A stretch of DNA of 64,000 nt from Euborellia annulipes (GCA_023213315.1 JAKCPI010016431.1:1-64000); one strand, 5' to 3'; numbered from the stretch's first letter, positions 31,439 through 40,874 are shown. The notes: a model not told the origin generated them from the sequence alone. Numbers and translations: made by a program.

Positions 31439-32830
31439 CTATGAAAACTCTTGCTGAATGGCATTGGCGAGAGTTTTATAGATGTGTTCGTGGTTTGACT
31501 GTGCCACATTAAAACGTATGAATTGACCAGCATTAGATGCTTGGCTAAAAGCATTGCCTGGGGCAAGAATAACATTATGATTAATACAATATTTCGCAAT
31601 TTTTGAAGCTTCTAAACCTTCAGGTAAATGACACCATACAAAAATTCCAGCTTGTGGCTTAATCCATGGTCTTATGCCAAGAGGTTCAAGTTTTGTGATG
31701 GTTTCATGCATGGCTTTTGCTAGACGTACTTTTAATAACTCTAAATGCTTGCGATAAGAGCCGTCTGTCAAGGCAGAGAGTAAAACCTCTGCGGAAACGC
31801 CGTTATGCGAGAAATTGGTGGCAATTTTTAAATCGGTAAGCTGATCAATCCATTCTGGTTTAGCAATAATATAGCCACAACGAATAGACGCAGATAATGT
31901 TTTAGAGAAGCTTCCAATAAAAATGACGCGTGAAAGATTATCTAAAGCTGCAAGTCTAGGGGCGGGAGTATATTCAAAATCTGAGAAAATATCGTCTTCA
32001 ACTACAATCAGGTTAGATTGTTCAATCAGCTTTAACAGTTGGTATGCCGTAGATAGAGAAAGTGTGGCACCAGTTGGGTTGTGAATGCCTGAATTGGTGA
32101 TATAGAGCCGAGGATTATATTTCTCTATGGTCTCTTTAAATGCTTCTAAATCTGGGCCATTTGCGGTGTAGGGTACTCCAACCACTTTAACTTGATGAAC
32201 TTTGAGCAAGGCATGAAAATTAAAATAACACGGGTCATCAATGATCACGACATCATCAGGCTTTAATAAAAACCGAAAAACCAAATCAATCGATTGCGTT
32301 CCCGAATCTGTTAAAAGTACTTGATTTAGATTTGCATCTATTCCTTTCGATTGAGCACGTCTTGCTAATAAATCGCGTAAAGCTGGTAATCCTAACGGGG
32401 TTGAATAACCCATTAAACAAGCGTCTGTCCCTCTTGCAGCAGCTCTTAATCCTTTGCGAATACTCTCTAAGGGCATCCAGTCATCGGGTAGCCAACCGCA
32501 TCCAGGTTTAAAAACATCAGCTTTTGCTTCTAAAGATTGACGAGAGATCCATAACGGGTCTACGGAACGTTCTAATTGAGGGCTTAATTCACTTAAAGCT
32601 AGAGGTGCAAGTGGGCCAACAATATAAAAGCCTGAGCCAGTTCGCGATTCAATTTTTCCAAGCGCAATTAGTCTTTCATAGGCTTCAACAACTGTTGAAA
32701 CAGAAAAGCCAAGATCCTTGGCTAACTTACGAACAGAAGGTAAGCGTGCTCCAGGCATCAAAGATCGGTTTTTTATTTGTTGTTCAATCTCTGAAATGAC
32801 AATTTCAATTTTTGTTTTTGCCTGATTCAC
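31439..32830 (-). CDS. MocR/GntR-type PLP-dependent regulator
   Basis: 463 residues. An N-terminal GntR winged helix (GARLPSVRKLAKDLGFSVSTVVEAYERL) is joined to a class I aminotransferase domain (TNSGIHNPTGATLS, EDDIFSDFEY, FSKTLSASIRCGY with the PLP Lys). The gene is divergent from an EamA exporter with 124 nt between them, the usual setting in which a MocR protein controls a neighbouring transporter. Confidence 0.88.
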   Translation of the reverse strand: MNQAKTKIEIVISEIEQQIKNRSLMPGARLPSVRKLAKDLGFSVSTVVEAYERLIALGKIESRTGSGFYIVGPLAPLALSELSPQLERSVDPLWISRQSLEAKADVFKPGCGWLPDDWMPLESIRKGLRAAARGTDACLMGYSTPLGLPALRDLLARRAQSKGIDANLNQVLLTDSGTQSIDLVFRFLLKPDDVVIIDDPCYFNFHALLKVHQVKVVGVPYTANGPDLEAFKETIEKYNPRLYITNSGIHNPTGATLSLSTAYQLLKLIEQSNLIVVEDDIFSDFEYTPAPRLAALDNLSRVIFIGSFSKTLSASIRCGYIIAKPEWIDQLTDLKIATNFSHNGVSAEVLLSALTDGSYRKHLELLKVRLAKAMHETITKLEPLGIRPWIKPQAGIFVWCHLPEGLEASKIAKYCINHNVILAPGNAFSQASNAGQFIRFNVAQSNHEHIYKTLANAIQQEFS

Positions 32831-32953
32831 TTGTTTGTAATCCTAACTGTACTGGTCATAGATACATAACAGTTCTTTTAAATTGTACTGCTTTGTATCT
32901 GGTTTTATCACCTTAGCACAGCTTAAATTCTTCGTATAGTGATGGAGAAAATT

Positions 32954-33816
32954 ATGAATAGGTTTATGAATGGCTGGGTGAATGGATTTATTGGGGTAGC
33001 TATTTTTGCCGGGTCTCTACCAGCAACACGTGTTGCTGTAATGGGATTTGAACCTGGGTTTTTAACGGCAGCACGTGCAGCAATTGCTGGTATTTTGGGG
33101 CTTATTCTTATTTTAGTTTTAAAACAAAAAAGCCAGCCAAGCAAGATTGGTGGCCACTTGCCATTGTTGCTATAGGCGTAGTGATCGGGTTTCCTTTATT
33201 TACAGCGCTTGCCTTGCAATATATGAATGCAGCCCATTCAATTGTCTTTGTTAGTCTTTTGCCACTTGCAACTGCAATCTTTGCTGTGCTGAGAGGTGGA
33301 GAAAAACCGAATCAATTTTTCTGGATATTTGCAGTCTTGGGGAGTGCAGTTGTTTTCGCTTATATGTTTTTCCTTTCTGGTGATACATCACTTGGAATAG
33401 GGGACTTTTACATGTTGATGGCGATTATTTTCTGTGGTTTTGGCTATGCAGAAGGTGGTGTACTTTCAAGAAAAATCGGTGGGTGGCAAGTCATTTGTTG
33501 GGCGCTCATTCTGTCATTACCCTTCATGCTGTTCTTTACTATTTTTTATATGCCAGCTTCATTTCAGAGTGTGTCTACATCAGCTCTAGTCGGTCTTATG
33601 TATGTGTCTTTGTTTAGTATGCTGATTGGTTTCTTCTTTTGGTACAAAGGACTTGCCCAAGGCGGAATTGCTGCCATAAGCCAACTACAACTCTTACAGC
33701 CTTTAATGGGTCTAGCCATTGCGGCAATTTTATTGCACGAACATGTGAGCTGGTCCATGTTAGGAGTAACAGCAGCCACTATTTTATGTGTCGCTGCTGC
33801 TAAAAAGTTTGCTTAA
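32954..33816 (+). CDS. EamA/DMT-family exporter
   Basis: About 287 residues with ten hydrophobic segments in two EamA repeats (ARAAIAGILGL; QLQLLQPLMGLAIAAILLHE). Homologues export amino acids or other metabolites. The frame breaks at A6 33126-33131 (one base missing), after which WWPLAIVAIGVVIGFPLF follows. ATG at 32954 is chosen because GGAGAA lies six bases before it. Probably controlled by the divergent MocR protein. Confidence 0.8.
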
Positions 33817-33818
33817 TT

Positions 33819-34130
33819 TTATAAACAATTTGCTGGTTTAGGAATGCCTGCCAAACGACTCAAATGACGGGCAACTAAACCAGTATTAAATTGTTGCTGT
33901 AAAACAGCATTATTAATGTCTGGACTTATGGTTTTCATAAGATATTTGATAAGGGGGCGAGTTGCTGGAGAATGCCCAAACTGTTGGTAAAACTGACGAA
34001 CAGCAGCTAAAACTTCAAAATGCCAATCAGTTAATTCAAGATCAAGTGACTTAGCGAGTTCTTGTGCAACTTCAGGATTCCAGATCGTATAATCAACCAA
34101 ATGACCATCTTGGTCTAATTCTAAATTCAT
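33819..34130 (-). CDS. tusE: Sulfur relay protein TusE (DsrC family)
   Basis: 103 residues ending in the conserved penultimate region with a Cys two from the end (PANCL). In tRNA 2-thiouridine synthesis TusE takes sulfur from TusD and hands it to MnmA. Blocks DYTIWNPEVAQELA and LTDWHFEVL are DsrC-like. Last gene of tusDCBE. Confidence 0.88.
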   Translation of the reverse strand: MNLELDQDGHLVDYTIWNPEVAQELAKSLDLELTDWHFEVLAAVRQFYQQFGHSPATRPLIKYLMKTISPDINNAVLQQQFNTGLVARHLSRLAGIPKPANCL

Positions 34131-34148
34131 GAAACTAGCCTAAATATA

Positions 34149-34433
34149 TTATTTAAGAGAAATACAGCGATTAAATGTTAAAGCAAGATCTGCAAATTGA
34201 GCATAGTCGAGTACATTTATCTGAGTTAAATTATCTGTATCGAGTAAACCTTTTTCGACACTTAAGCACGAAACAGATTCAAACTGTTGAATAACCTGAG
34301 CTGAAAGCTGAGCAACAGAGTCGCCCATAAAAACAATCTGATCACCTACCTGATAAATATCACGCAATTCATCAATAATTTTAGGGGTATTGTGATAAGA
34401 AGACTGCACTAGATAAAGTGTTGATGGATTCAT
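34149..34433 (-). CDS. tusB: Sulfur relay protein TusB/DsrH
   Basis: 94 residues (TLYLVQSSY at the start, GDQIVFMGDSV in the middle) that fit the DsrH/TusB small-protein family. Start placed at the ATG at 34433; an upstream ATG at 34457 would overlap tusC and is also possible. It forms the TusBCD hexamer with its neighbours. Confidence 0.75.
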   Translation of the reverse strand: MNPSTLYLVQSSYHNTPKIIDELRDIYQVGDQIVFMGDSVAQLSAQVIQQFESVSCLSVEKGLLDTDNLTQINVLDYAQFADLALTFNRCISLK

Positions 34434-34450
34434 TAAATTTACACCTTCAT

Positions 34451-34801
34451 CTACCAATATAGAACATGATCAAAAGATTGAATGAACTCAGTATTTAGCT
34501 GGACGAACTCAAGCTCTTGTTCAGTGTTGCGAACAAAAGGATGCTGCTGATTTTTGCTTTCAATAAGAATTGGGCTCAAATCATAAAACTCAAAGCTTTC
34601 GACCATATTTGAAGCCACTTTGAAGGCATGATGAAACTGGTTAAAGCTTAGATCATTTTGCAAAAGACTAAGAGCAGCATCTTTCAATAATACTTTGACT
34701 GGTGAGCCAAAGGTTGCTAAAACCATAGTAGCAGAAAGGCTTTCATTGATTTGAAGACTAGTTAAGTTGGCTTGGCTTAAAATAACGAGTACAGATTTCA
34801 C
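34451..34801 (-). CDS. tusC: Sulfur relay protein TusC/DsrF
   Basis: 116 residues: VLVILSQANLTSLQINESLSAT resembles the DsrE/F fold start, and a conserved FGSPVKVLLKDAA follows. It lies between tusD and tusB in the canonical order. Confidence 0.78.
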   Translation of the reverse strand: MKSVLVILSQANLTSLQINESLSATMVLATFGSPVKVLLKDAALSLLQNDLSFNQFHHAFKVASNMVESFEFYDLSPILIESKNQQHPFVRNTEQELEFVQLNTEFIQSFDHVLYW

Positions 34802-34845
34802 ACAATATACCTTTTAAAAGCAACAATCTAAGCAAACAAAGTAAC

Positions 34846-35214
34846 TTAAAATTGAATAAGACGAGATGCTGACTGTACTGCATCAGCAAGTTCACCTAAC
34901 CCGACGAGTTCAAAGTCTTTGGCAAGGTTGTGATGAGTCAGGTGATGGCGACTGGCATTTTCTGCATCGGTAATACCGCGAGCGAGGGCAGCACTCACAC
35001 AAACAGGAAGTCGAATCGAGAGCTTTTGCCATTCATGCGTTAAATTACGCTGGTCGTCAGGAACCCATTGAAAATCATTAGCAACCTGCACGCCATCTTG
35101 GTAAAAGAATACACGAAAGTCTTCATTTTTACTTTTGAGTGCCTGAGCAAGTCCTAAAGCATGCCAAGCATGGATGGAAGTAGGAGCAGAGGTAATTAGT
35201 AGTAATGTACTCAT
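34846..35214 (-). CDS. tusD: Sulfurtransferase TusD/DsrE
   Basis: 122 residues. The active cysteine is in LPVCVSAALARGI near residue 73; DFRVFFYQDGV is the family block. First gene of the tus operon, which supplies sulfur for the wobble uridine of tRNA. Divergent from the epimerase gene with 65 nt between. Confidence 0.85.
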   Translation of the reverse strand: MSTLLLITSAPTSIHAWHALGLAQALKSKNEDFRVFFYQDGVQVANDFQWVPDDQRNLTHEWQKLSIRLPVCVSAALARGITDAENASRHHLTHHNLAKDFELVGLGELADAVQSASRLIQF

Positions 35215-35279
35215 TAAGAATTCACTATGGTCATACGTCTAAATGGGCGTAGATACATTAAGAGAAAGGTAAGTATACA

Positions 35280-36287
35280 ATGATTTTAGTGACAGGTGGT
35301 TTAGGCTTTATCGGTTCACACATTGCTTTGAGTCTAATGGCTCAAGGGCAAGAGGTGGTAATCGTCGATAATTTGGCTAATTCGACCCTGCAAACGTTGG
35401 AACGGCTAGAGTTTATTTCTGGCATGTATGTTCCGTTTGTTAAACTTGATGTACGTAATACGCCCGCACTCAACAAGGTCTTCGAACAATATTCAATTGA
35501 TGCGGTTATCCATACTGCAGGGTTTAAATCAATTGAAGAATCCAATCTTAAACCACTTGAATATTATAATGATAATGTCAGTTGCATCATGAGTTTGCTC
35601 CGTGCCATGCAACGTACGGGTGTTCGTCACTTTATTCAGCTGTCAAGCCTTGCTGCCTATGGAAAATCTGGTCTGCAATTAAGCGAAACAGACGAATTTA
35701 ATTACACTTATCCTAATCCTTACATTAAGTCTCAACAGATGATTGAAGAAATCATTCGTGATACTTATAAAATCGATCATGAGTGGAAAATTGCGATCTT
35801 GCGCTTATCTAACATTGTAGGTGCGTTTGAACATGGCGTACTCGGAGAATATGTCGCGCAGCTTCCCAAAAATATTGTGCCGCTTGCCATGCAAGTTGCA
35901 GCCATGCAACGTGATTTAATCGAATTACAAGACCAAGCAACCACTTCAGATCATACGACTGAGCGTAGTTTTCTACACGTTTTAGATGTGTGTGATGCTG
36001 TAAGTGCAAGCTTACATTGGCTGCGTAACCAAACGCATTGTTGTGAGGCATTTAACATTGCCCATGATCAAGTTCACTCTATTCGTCAATTATTAGATGA
36101 AATTTCACAGGTAACCCAAGCTGAAATTGCGACTCAACCTGCGATTTATAAGCATGTCGAGTTAGAGCAAGTTGGGGCAAATATAGAGAAAGCAAAAACA
36201 TTATTGCAATGGGCGCCTAAACGATCATTAAAGCAAATGATTGAAGATGAATGGCGTTTCTATCAGAATACATTAAATGGAAGATAG
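35280..36287 (+). CDS. GalE-like NAD-dependent epimerase with altered active site
   Basis: 335 residues, extended SDR fold. VTGGLGFIGSH binds NAD; HTAGFKSIEES and SSLAAYGKSG match GalE blocks. The catalytic Tyr is at 148 in NPYIKSQQ, but the position four residues on, normally Lys, is Gln 152 (codon CAA, 35733-35735). The protein may thus be catalytically impaired or changed. No galactose or capsule genes are near. An alternative is another sugar-nucleotide epimerase/dehydratase. Confidence 0.78.
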   Translation: MILVTGGLGFIGSHIALSLMAQGQEVVIVDNLANSTLQTLERLEFISGMYVPFVKLDVRNTPALNKVFEQYSIDAVIHTAGFKSIEESNLKPLEYYNDNVSCIMSLLRAMQRTGVRHFIQLSSLAAYGKSGLQLSETDEFNYTYPNPYIKSQQMIEEIIRDTYKIDHEWKIAILRLSNIVGAFEHGVLGEYVAQLPKNIVPLAMQVAAMQRDLIELQDQATTSDHTTERSFLHVLDVCDAVSASLHWLRNQTHCCEAFNIAHDQVHSIRQLLDEISQVTQAEIATQPAIYKHVELEQVGANIEKAKTLLQWAPKRSLKQMIEDEWRFYQNTLNGR

Positions 36288-36306
36288 GATAATGATTCTT
36301 ATTTAC
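36288..36306 (+). promoter_or_regulatory. Fur box upstream of fumC
   Basis: GATAATGATTCTTATTTAC matches the 19-bp Fur consensus at 14 of 19 positions. It lies about 95 nt before the fumC start, right after the preceding stop codon. Confidence 0.6.
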
Positions 36307-36401
36307 AATAATGGAATGCTTGAGTACGATACTCATATTAACTAGCCAGAGCAAAACTTGCTTCAGCCCGTGAGTTCTTTTACCAGATAACTGAGGTTTC
36401 T

Positions 36402-37797
36402 ATGCAAACACGAATTGAACATGACACTATGGGTGAGATTGAAGTTCCAAATGAAGCATTGTGGGGAGCACAGACTCAACGCAGCTTACAGAACTTTAAA
36501 ATCGGGCAAGAACGATTACCACGTGCCATGATTCGAGCAATGGGGCTAGTAAAAAAGGCTGCTGCAATAACCAACGCTGAACTTGAACAGTTACCGCAAG
36601 ATTTGAGCCAATATATTGTGGGCGCGGCTGAAGGAAGTGATTGCAGGCAAGTGGGATTCTCAATTTCCTTTAGTTGTTTGGCAGACGGGTTCTGGTACGC
36701 AAAGTAACATGAACTGTAACGAAGTGATTGCAAATATTGCAAACCAGAAATTAGGTCAAGCGTTGGGTGCTCAGAAACCAGTACATCCCAATGATCATGT
36801 CAACCGTGCTCAATCAACAAACGATTCATTTCCAACGGCCATTCACGTGGCGGCAAGTTTGCAAATTAATGAATTACTCATTCCGGCAGTAGAACAACTT
36901 AAAGCGACTTTGCAAAGAAAATCTGATGAGTTTCAATCTATTGTTAAAATTGGTCGTACCCATTTACAAGATGCAACTCCGTTAACATTGGGTCAAGAAT
37001 TCAGTGGTTATGTCTCTCAGCTTGAGCATGGGATAGTACGCTTACAACAGGCATTAACTGGCTTATATGAATTACCATTGGGTGGCACTGCGGTCGGTAC
37101 AGGGCTAAATGCACATCCTGACTATGCAGTGAAATCAGCTGCGCAACTTGCGTTGCTTACAGGCTTACCGTTTGTGACTGCTCCAAATAAATTTGAAGCA
37201 CTTGCGGGACGTGATGCTGCTGTTTTTGCATCTGGTGCCTTAAAAACGCTTGCAGTCAGTTTAAATAAGATTGCGAATGATATTCGATGGTTAGCAAGTG
37301 GGCCACGTTGTGGTTTCGGTGAAATCCGTATTCCAGAAAATGAACCTGGTTCAAGCATTATGCCGGGCAAAGTAAACCCGACACAAAGTGAAGCAATGAC
37401 CATGGTCGTTGCGCAAGTGCTTGGAAATGATACGACTATTAACGTGGCAGGTGCTTCAGGTAACTTTGAATTAAACGTATTTATGCCTGTAATTGCTTAC
37501 AACCTATTGCAGTCTATTCAATTGCTTGGTGATGCTTGTAATAGTTTTAATGATCATTGTGCGGTGGGAATTGAACCTAATCAGGATAAAATTGATCACT
37601 TCTTGCATAACTCTCTCATGTTGGTAACCGCTCTAAATCCAGTGATCGGCTATGAAAATTCTGCAAAAGTTGCAAAGACTGCTTATAAAGAGAATAAAAC
37701 TTTAAAGCAGGTCGCTGTTGAGCTTGGTTTAGTTACGGCAGAGCAATTTGATGAAGTGGTTAAACCTGAAAAAATGGTTTCACCAAACAGTAAATAA
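36402..37797 (+). CDS. fumC: Class II fumarate hydratase FumC
   Basis: Iron-independent fumarase interconverting fumarate and malate; about 464 residues. Seen: [50 protein letters not shown], and the family signature [11 protein letters not shown]. One extra G at 36633-36634 breaks the frame; joined, VGAAE runs into EVIAGKWD. A Fur box upstream suits a role as the iron-sparing fumarase. Confidence 0.93.
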
Positions 37798-37903
37798 TCT
37801 CTTCTGATAGACTTTTTTATTTTCAAATACTTCTGTAATATCCGTAAGTTGCTAAGTACAACAAAAGTCCTGAATGATCAGCGCAAAAAATCATAAGGGG
37901 AAG

Positions 37904-37931
37904 GCCCGCTTGAAAAAGTGGGCTTTTTTTT
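37904..37931 (+). terminator. Intrinsic terminator after fumC
   Basis: GCCCGCTT/AAGTGGGC stem with one G-U pair, then eight or more T. It lies about 110 nt beyond the fumC stop, so it may instead end a short RNA in that gap. Confidence 0.75.
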
Positions 37932-38001
37932 ATATCTTGAAATACTAATGTCATATCTAGACTTTAGTTTTGCTACGTTATTTTATTTTAAGTCCAAGTA
38001 A

Positions 38002-38319
38002 ATGAAAAAGACTAAATCAATAGTTGTTTTAGCAATCACAGCTTGTACGTTGTCTGGTTGTCTACAAATGTTTCCACCTTCTGTAGTGGAGGTGAATCCT
38101 GGTGTTTACCAACTTCATGCTCAAAGTAATGCATTTGGTTCAAGAGAAGCCTTGAGGTCAAAGTTAATCGGGAAAGCAGAAGAAATATGTAAAGATAAAG
38201 GGTTTGATGAGTTGGATAGCAATAACAAAATCGTAAATCATCATACTGTCTACAATTCAGGACTGCTAATTCCAGTAAATACCAAAGCAGCCGTTTTGAA
38301 AGTTAAATGTAAAGATTAA
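38002..38319 (+). CDS. Small predicted lipoprotein
   Basis: 105 residues. A hydrophobic N-terminus ends in the lipobox LSGC at about 19-22, so the mature protein would be acylated and membrane-bound. The mature part has a PGVYQLHAQS stretch and two further cysteines (EEICKDKGF; KVKCKD), perhaps a disulfide. I do not recognise a named family; function unknown. Confidence 0.7.
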   Translation: MKKTKSIVVLAITACTLSGCLQMFPPSVVEVNPGVYQLHAQSNAFGSREALRSKLIGKAEEICKDKGFDELDSNNKIVNHHTVYNSGLLIPVNTKAAVLKVKCKD

Positions 38320-38588
38320 TTTAAATAGAAGTTAGCCATGTGAGAGTTAGTTCTGCCAGACATATGACGGTACAAGAAACCTGACTCGGTATCGACTAAT
38401 GGCGGGGTTTTTTATTATTAAGTATTTCTGTAATATCTGAGTATTGGTTTAGCGTTGAATGGGCAGTGTTAGAAATCAAAAGAAGGGCGGATCTTTTTTC
38501 GCTAGCTTTATTTCCGATTGAGAAGAGGAAGAGAGCTTTTTTATTATTTAAGAAAAAACATAATTTTTTAGATGGAATTTAAATAGTG

Positions 38589-38819
38589 ATGTACACAATT
38601 AGATATGTTCACCGGAACAATATTTACTATATTGCTTCGAATATCGAAGGGAATTTTATTATTCTTGAGTCACTTGATTCAGAATTTCGTATGGGCCATC
38701 AAATTTCTTATGATGGTGAGCAGGTATTTAACCTTACTTTGAATGATGAAACTGATGCAGTCATTAAACTACAGAGTGATGAAAAAACAGCATACGAATA
38801 CTTACTTTCGGTTAAATAA
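38589..38819 (+). CDS. Hypothetical 76-residue protein
   Basis: Codons read cleanly as a small acidic protein (YTIRYVHRNNIYYIAS; NLTLNDETDAVIKLQ) with no signal peptide or membrane segment. Ribosome site weak; a GTG lies one codon upstream. Family not recognised. It lies among small genes separated by repeat-bearing gaps. Confidence 0.45.
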   Translation: MYTIRYVHRNNIYYIASNIEGNFIILESLDSEFRMGHQISYDGEQVFNLTLNDETDAVIKLQSDEKTAYEYLLSVK

Positions 38820-39060
38820 ATTAGCTTTTGAGTATGAAGTATTTCTGTAAGAATTAATTAAGAGTAGAAAGTACTCCACAAAATAAAAAAGTTAAAAAGC
38901 TTTGTTTCTTTTGAAAAAGCTATGGTATGGTTAATCATACTTTAATTATGGCAGTTAAAACAAATGAACTGTTTATTGAATAAAATCACGACAACCACCA
39001 CGACCTTTAAGGAAGGCTGCGTGTGATTTTTTATTAAAGTGACTTAATAAGATGACCAAA

Positions 39061-39092
39061 CCCAGCCAATAATGGCTGGGTTAATTTTTCTC
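39061..39092 (+). terminator. Intrinsic terminator in the 38.8-39.1 kb gap
   Basis: Perfect stem CCCAGCCA/TGGCTGGG with loop ATAA, followed by a T-rich tail. A second weaker hairpin AATCAC/GTGATT with T6 lies just before it (about 38983-39036). Otherwise I see nothing in 38820-39122, though a small RNA could end here. Confidence 0.65.
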
Positions 39093-39122
39093 TGTTCATT
39101 ATTGGTTTTACAGAGAAAGATT

Positions 39123-39668
39123 ATGAAAAAATTCAGTAGTAACTCAAAATCGGCTTTACTCGTCATTGATATGCAAAATGGCCTATTTAATAGCCAGTCT
39201 AAGCCACATAATGCTCAACTTGTACTTTCAAATATTGTTAGCCTTATTGAATATTGCCGCTTGAATGATAGACCAATTATCTTTATTCGGCATGTCGGTG
39301 AGAGAGGCACACCATTAGATCCAAACGGCCCGAACACTCAACTGATCACAGACTTACCTTTTAATCCACATAAAGATACAGTCATTGAAAAAATGTACCC
39401 GAGCAGCTTTAAAAATACTGTTTTAAAAGAAGTGTTAGAGAAACTTGATGTTGATGAAATCATAATTACTGGAATGAAAACTGAGTATTGTATTGATACT
39501 ACTGTTAGGACTGCTTCAGAGAATGGATATAAAGTGATATTAATCTCAGATGCACACACCACAACTGATTCAGTCGCTTTAAATGCTCTGCAAATCATTG
39601 ATCATCATAACCAAGTTTTAAGCAATGCTTTTGCTCAGTTAAAGACGACAGCACAGTTTATTTCTTAA
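39123..39668 (+). CDS. Isochorismatase-family cysteine hydrolase
   Basis: 181 residues from the ATG after AGAGAAAG. The family triad is visible: Asp in ALLVIDMQNGLF, Lys in EKMYPSSF, and Cys in ITGMKTEYCIDTTVRTA. Such enzymes hydrolyse isochorismate, nicotinamide or carbamoyl substrates; the true substrate cannot be read from the sequence. Upstream codons in frame (from 39072) lie across the terminator tail and are unlikely to be translated. Confidence 0.82.
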   Translation: MKKFSSNSKSALLVIDMQNGLFNSQSKPHNAQLVLSNIVSLIEYCRLNDRPIIFIRHVGERGTPLDPNGPNTQLITDLPFNPHKDTVIEKMYPSSFKNTVLKEVLEKLDVDEIIITGMKTEYCIDTTVRTASENGYKVILISDAHTTTDSVALNALQIIDHHNQVLSNAFAQLKTTAQFIS

Positions 39669-39806
39669 ATTTAATTTAGACATAAAGTGAACAACTTTAT
39701 TCAAAAAGTCTTATTAGCTGTATATCTATTACGGCATAAGAAGCCTTGCTAAAGACGAGTTGTTGGTAGAGTTTATAGCGATGGTAGGAATTGAACCTGT
39801 AGTAAC

Positions 39807-39833
39807 AAAGAGCCCTTTTCGGAGGGCTTTTTA
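39807..39833. terminator. Bidirectional intrinsic terminator
   Basis: AGCCCT/AGGGCT hairpin with A-run before and T5 after. The rest of the gap 39669-40007 has no gene I can support; a stretch at 39780-39797 resembles a tRNA T-arm on the minus strand but no tRNA folds around it. Confidence 0.6.
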
Positions 39834-40007
39834 TCAAGAGGGTGTAAGTTTCACTAATTAATGGCGAATTAGCGTTGAATAAGCTGTCATAATTGTTAAA
39901 ATGCGCACCTTGTCCTGTTTTTATATTGTTTTTGTATTGTTTTGCATCCATTTTGCAAAATTAAATATAAAGTAATTGAAAACAGAAACTTAGCTAAGGA
40001 TTTTTGA

Positions 40008-40499
40008 ATGCTCTCTATTTATTTAACAGATACCGAACAACATGTGCAATTTAATGATTATCCCGGTGATCAGCCTGTTAAGTTTCTGTTAAATCTTAAA
40101 AAGATTTTCCCAAGTACAGGTGATCTGTTGTTGCCGGTTTTACCTGATGATAACGATCTAGAAAATGTAACGTGGGAATCAACTTCTGAAGATTTTGATG
40201 TCTTTAAAAAGCTATTAGCTGGATGGGGTGTTATTGAACTCCGTTTAAATGCAATTACGGCTTATAAAGATAAAAATTTTGCGAATGAGTTAGTGAAGCA
40301 AGCTCAAGCGAAACGTAAGAAAACAGCACAAAAAAATCATGAACTCTCTTTGGTTGCACTTGATTATATTTTTATGCACGAAGTTCACGCATTGATTGAT
40401 TCAGAATTGGTCACGATTGGTGAGAAATTTTATTTACCAACCTTGCGTGAGCAATGGAAAGGTACAGTTTCAGACCCAGTGCTCAACGGAAAATTCTAA
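40008..40499 (+). CDS. Hypothetical 163-residue protein
   Basis: Intact acidic cytoplasmic protein. It begins MLSIYLTDTEQHVQF, has an acidic middle (LPDDNDLENVTWES), a Lys/Gln-rich helix (KQAQAKRKKTAQKNH), and a conserved-looking end (REQWKGTVSDPVL). No signal peptide or membrane segment. Family not recognised. It has its own terminator at 40508-40540. Confidence 0.65.
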   Translation: MLSIYLTDTEQHVQFNDYPGDQPVKFLLNLKKIFPSTGDLLLPVLPDDNDLENVTWESTSEDFDVFKKLLAGWGVIELRLNAITAYKDKNFANELVKQAQAKRKKTAQKNHELSLVALDYIFMHEVHALIDSELVTIGEKFYLPTLREQWKGTVSDPVLNGKF

Positions 40500-40507
40500 T
40501 TAAACAC

Positions 40508-40540
40508 AAAAGGTGAATTTATAAAGATTCACCTTTTTTA
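40508..40540 (+). terminator. Intrinsic terminator
   Basis: AAAGGTGAAT/ATTCACCTTT stem followed by a T-run, directly after the hypothetical gene's stop. Confidence 0.75.
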
Positions 40541-40621
40541 TTTTTATAATTAAATTAATGGTTTATAGCTTGATAATTACTGGTACAAAAGTTTACAAGA
40601 AAAGAATGCGTTTTTTTTAAA

Positions 40622-40639
40622 GTGGCAGATACATTGCTT
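40622..40639 (+). promoter_or_regulatory. Sigma-54 promoter before the glycine riboswitch
   Basis: GTGGCAGATACATTGCTT has GG at 40624-40625 and GC at 40636-40637, ten bases apart; 10 of the 12 conserved bases of TGGCACG-N4-TTGCT match. The start point would be near 40649, just before the first aptamer at about 40658. No strong NtrC site was found upstream. Confidence 0.6.
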
Positions 40640-40657
40640 ATATAAATACAAAATTAT

Positions 40658-40874
40658 TGCGGGAGAGAGGTTCGTAAGAACCCGCCGAAGGAGCAACAAG
40701 CCCGGAAACTCTCAGGCAGAAGGACTGTAATAATTAAAAAATCTGGAGAGAAGCTTAGATTTATAAGAAGTGAAAATAATAACTTATAAATTATAAACTC
40801 ACCGAAGGGGAAGATCTAAACGTTAAAAGGTAACGTTGGGGTCGAAACTCTCAGGTACCAATGACAGATGGGCT
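40658..40874 (+). ncRNA. Tandem glycine riboswitch
   Basis: Two glycine aptamers in series. Aptamer 1 (about 40658-40727) has GCGGGAGAGA, CCGCCGAAGGAGCAA and GGAAACTCTCAGGCA. Aptamer 2 (about 40742-40874) has CTGGAGAGA, CACCGAAGGGG and CGAAACTCTCAGGTACC. These are the conserved cores of the family. No intrinsic terminator follows; a GAAATG/CATTTC hairpin lies just before the GAGGAG ribosome site, so control of translation is plausible. Glycine would switch the downstream dehydrogenase on. Confidence 0.92.

Larger units (their letters stand above)
37829..38850 (+). repeat. Three copies of a short AAGTATTTCTGTAA-like element
   Basis: Copies begin near 37830 (AAATACTTCTGTAATATC), 38420 (AAGTATTTCTGTAATATC) and 38838 (AAGTATTTCTGTAAGAA), all on the plus strand in gaps between small genes. 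The first and second are each close to a T-rich terminator-like sequence. They could be parts of related small RNAs or of a dispersed repeat; the shared core is only about 14-18 nt. Confidence 0.4.

Noticed and set aside
39780..39800. tRNA-like T-arm (minus strand GGTTCAATTCCTACC)
   Set aside because: No acceptor, D or anticodon arm can be placed on either side; at most a remnant, and no integrase or direct repeat is near.
39697..39951. 84-codon minus-strand open frame
   Set aside because: It runs through the hairpin terminator at 39807-39833 and has no ribosome site or family pattern.
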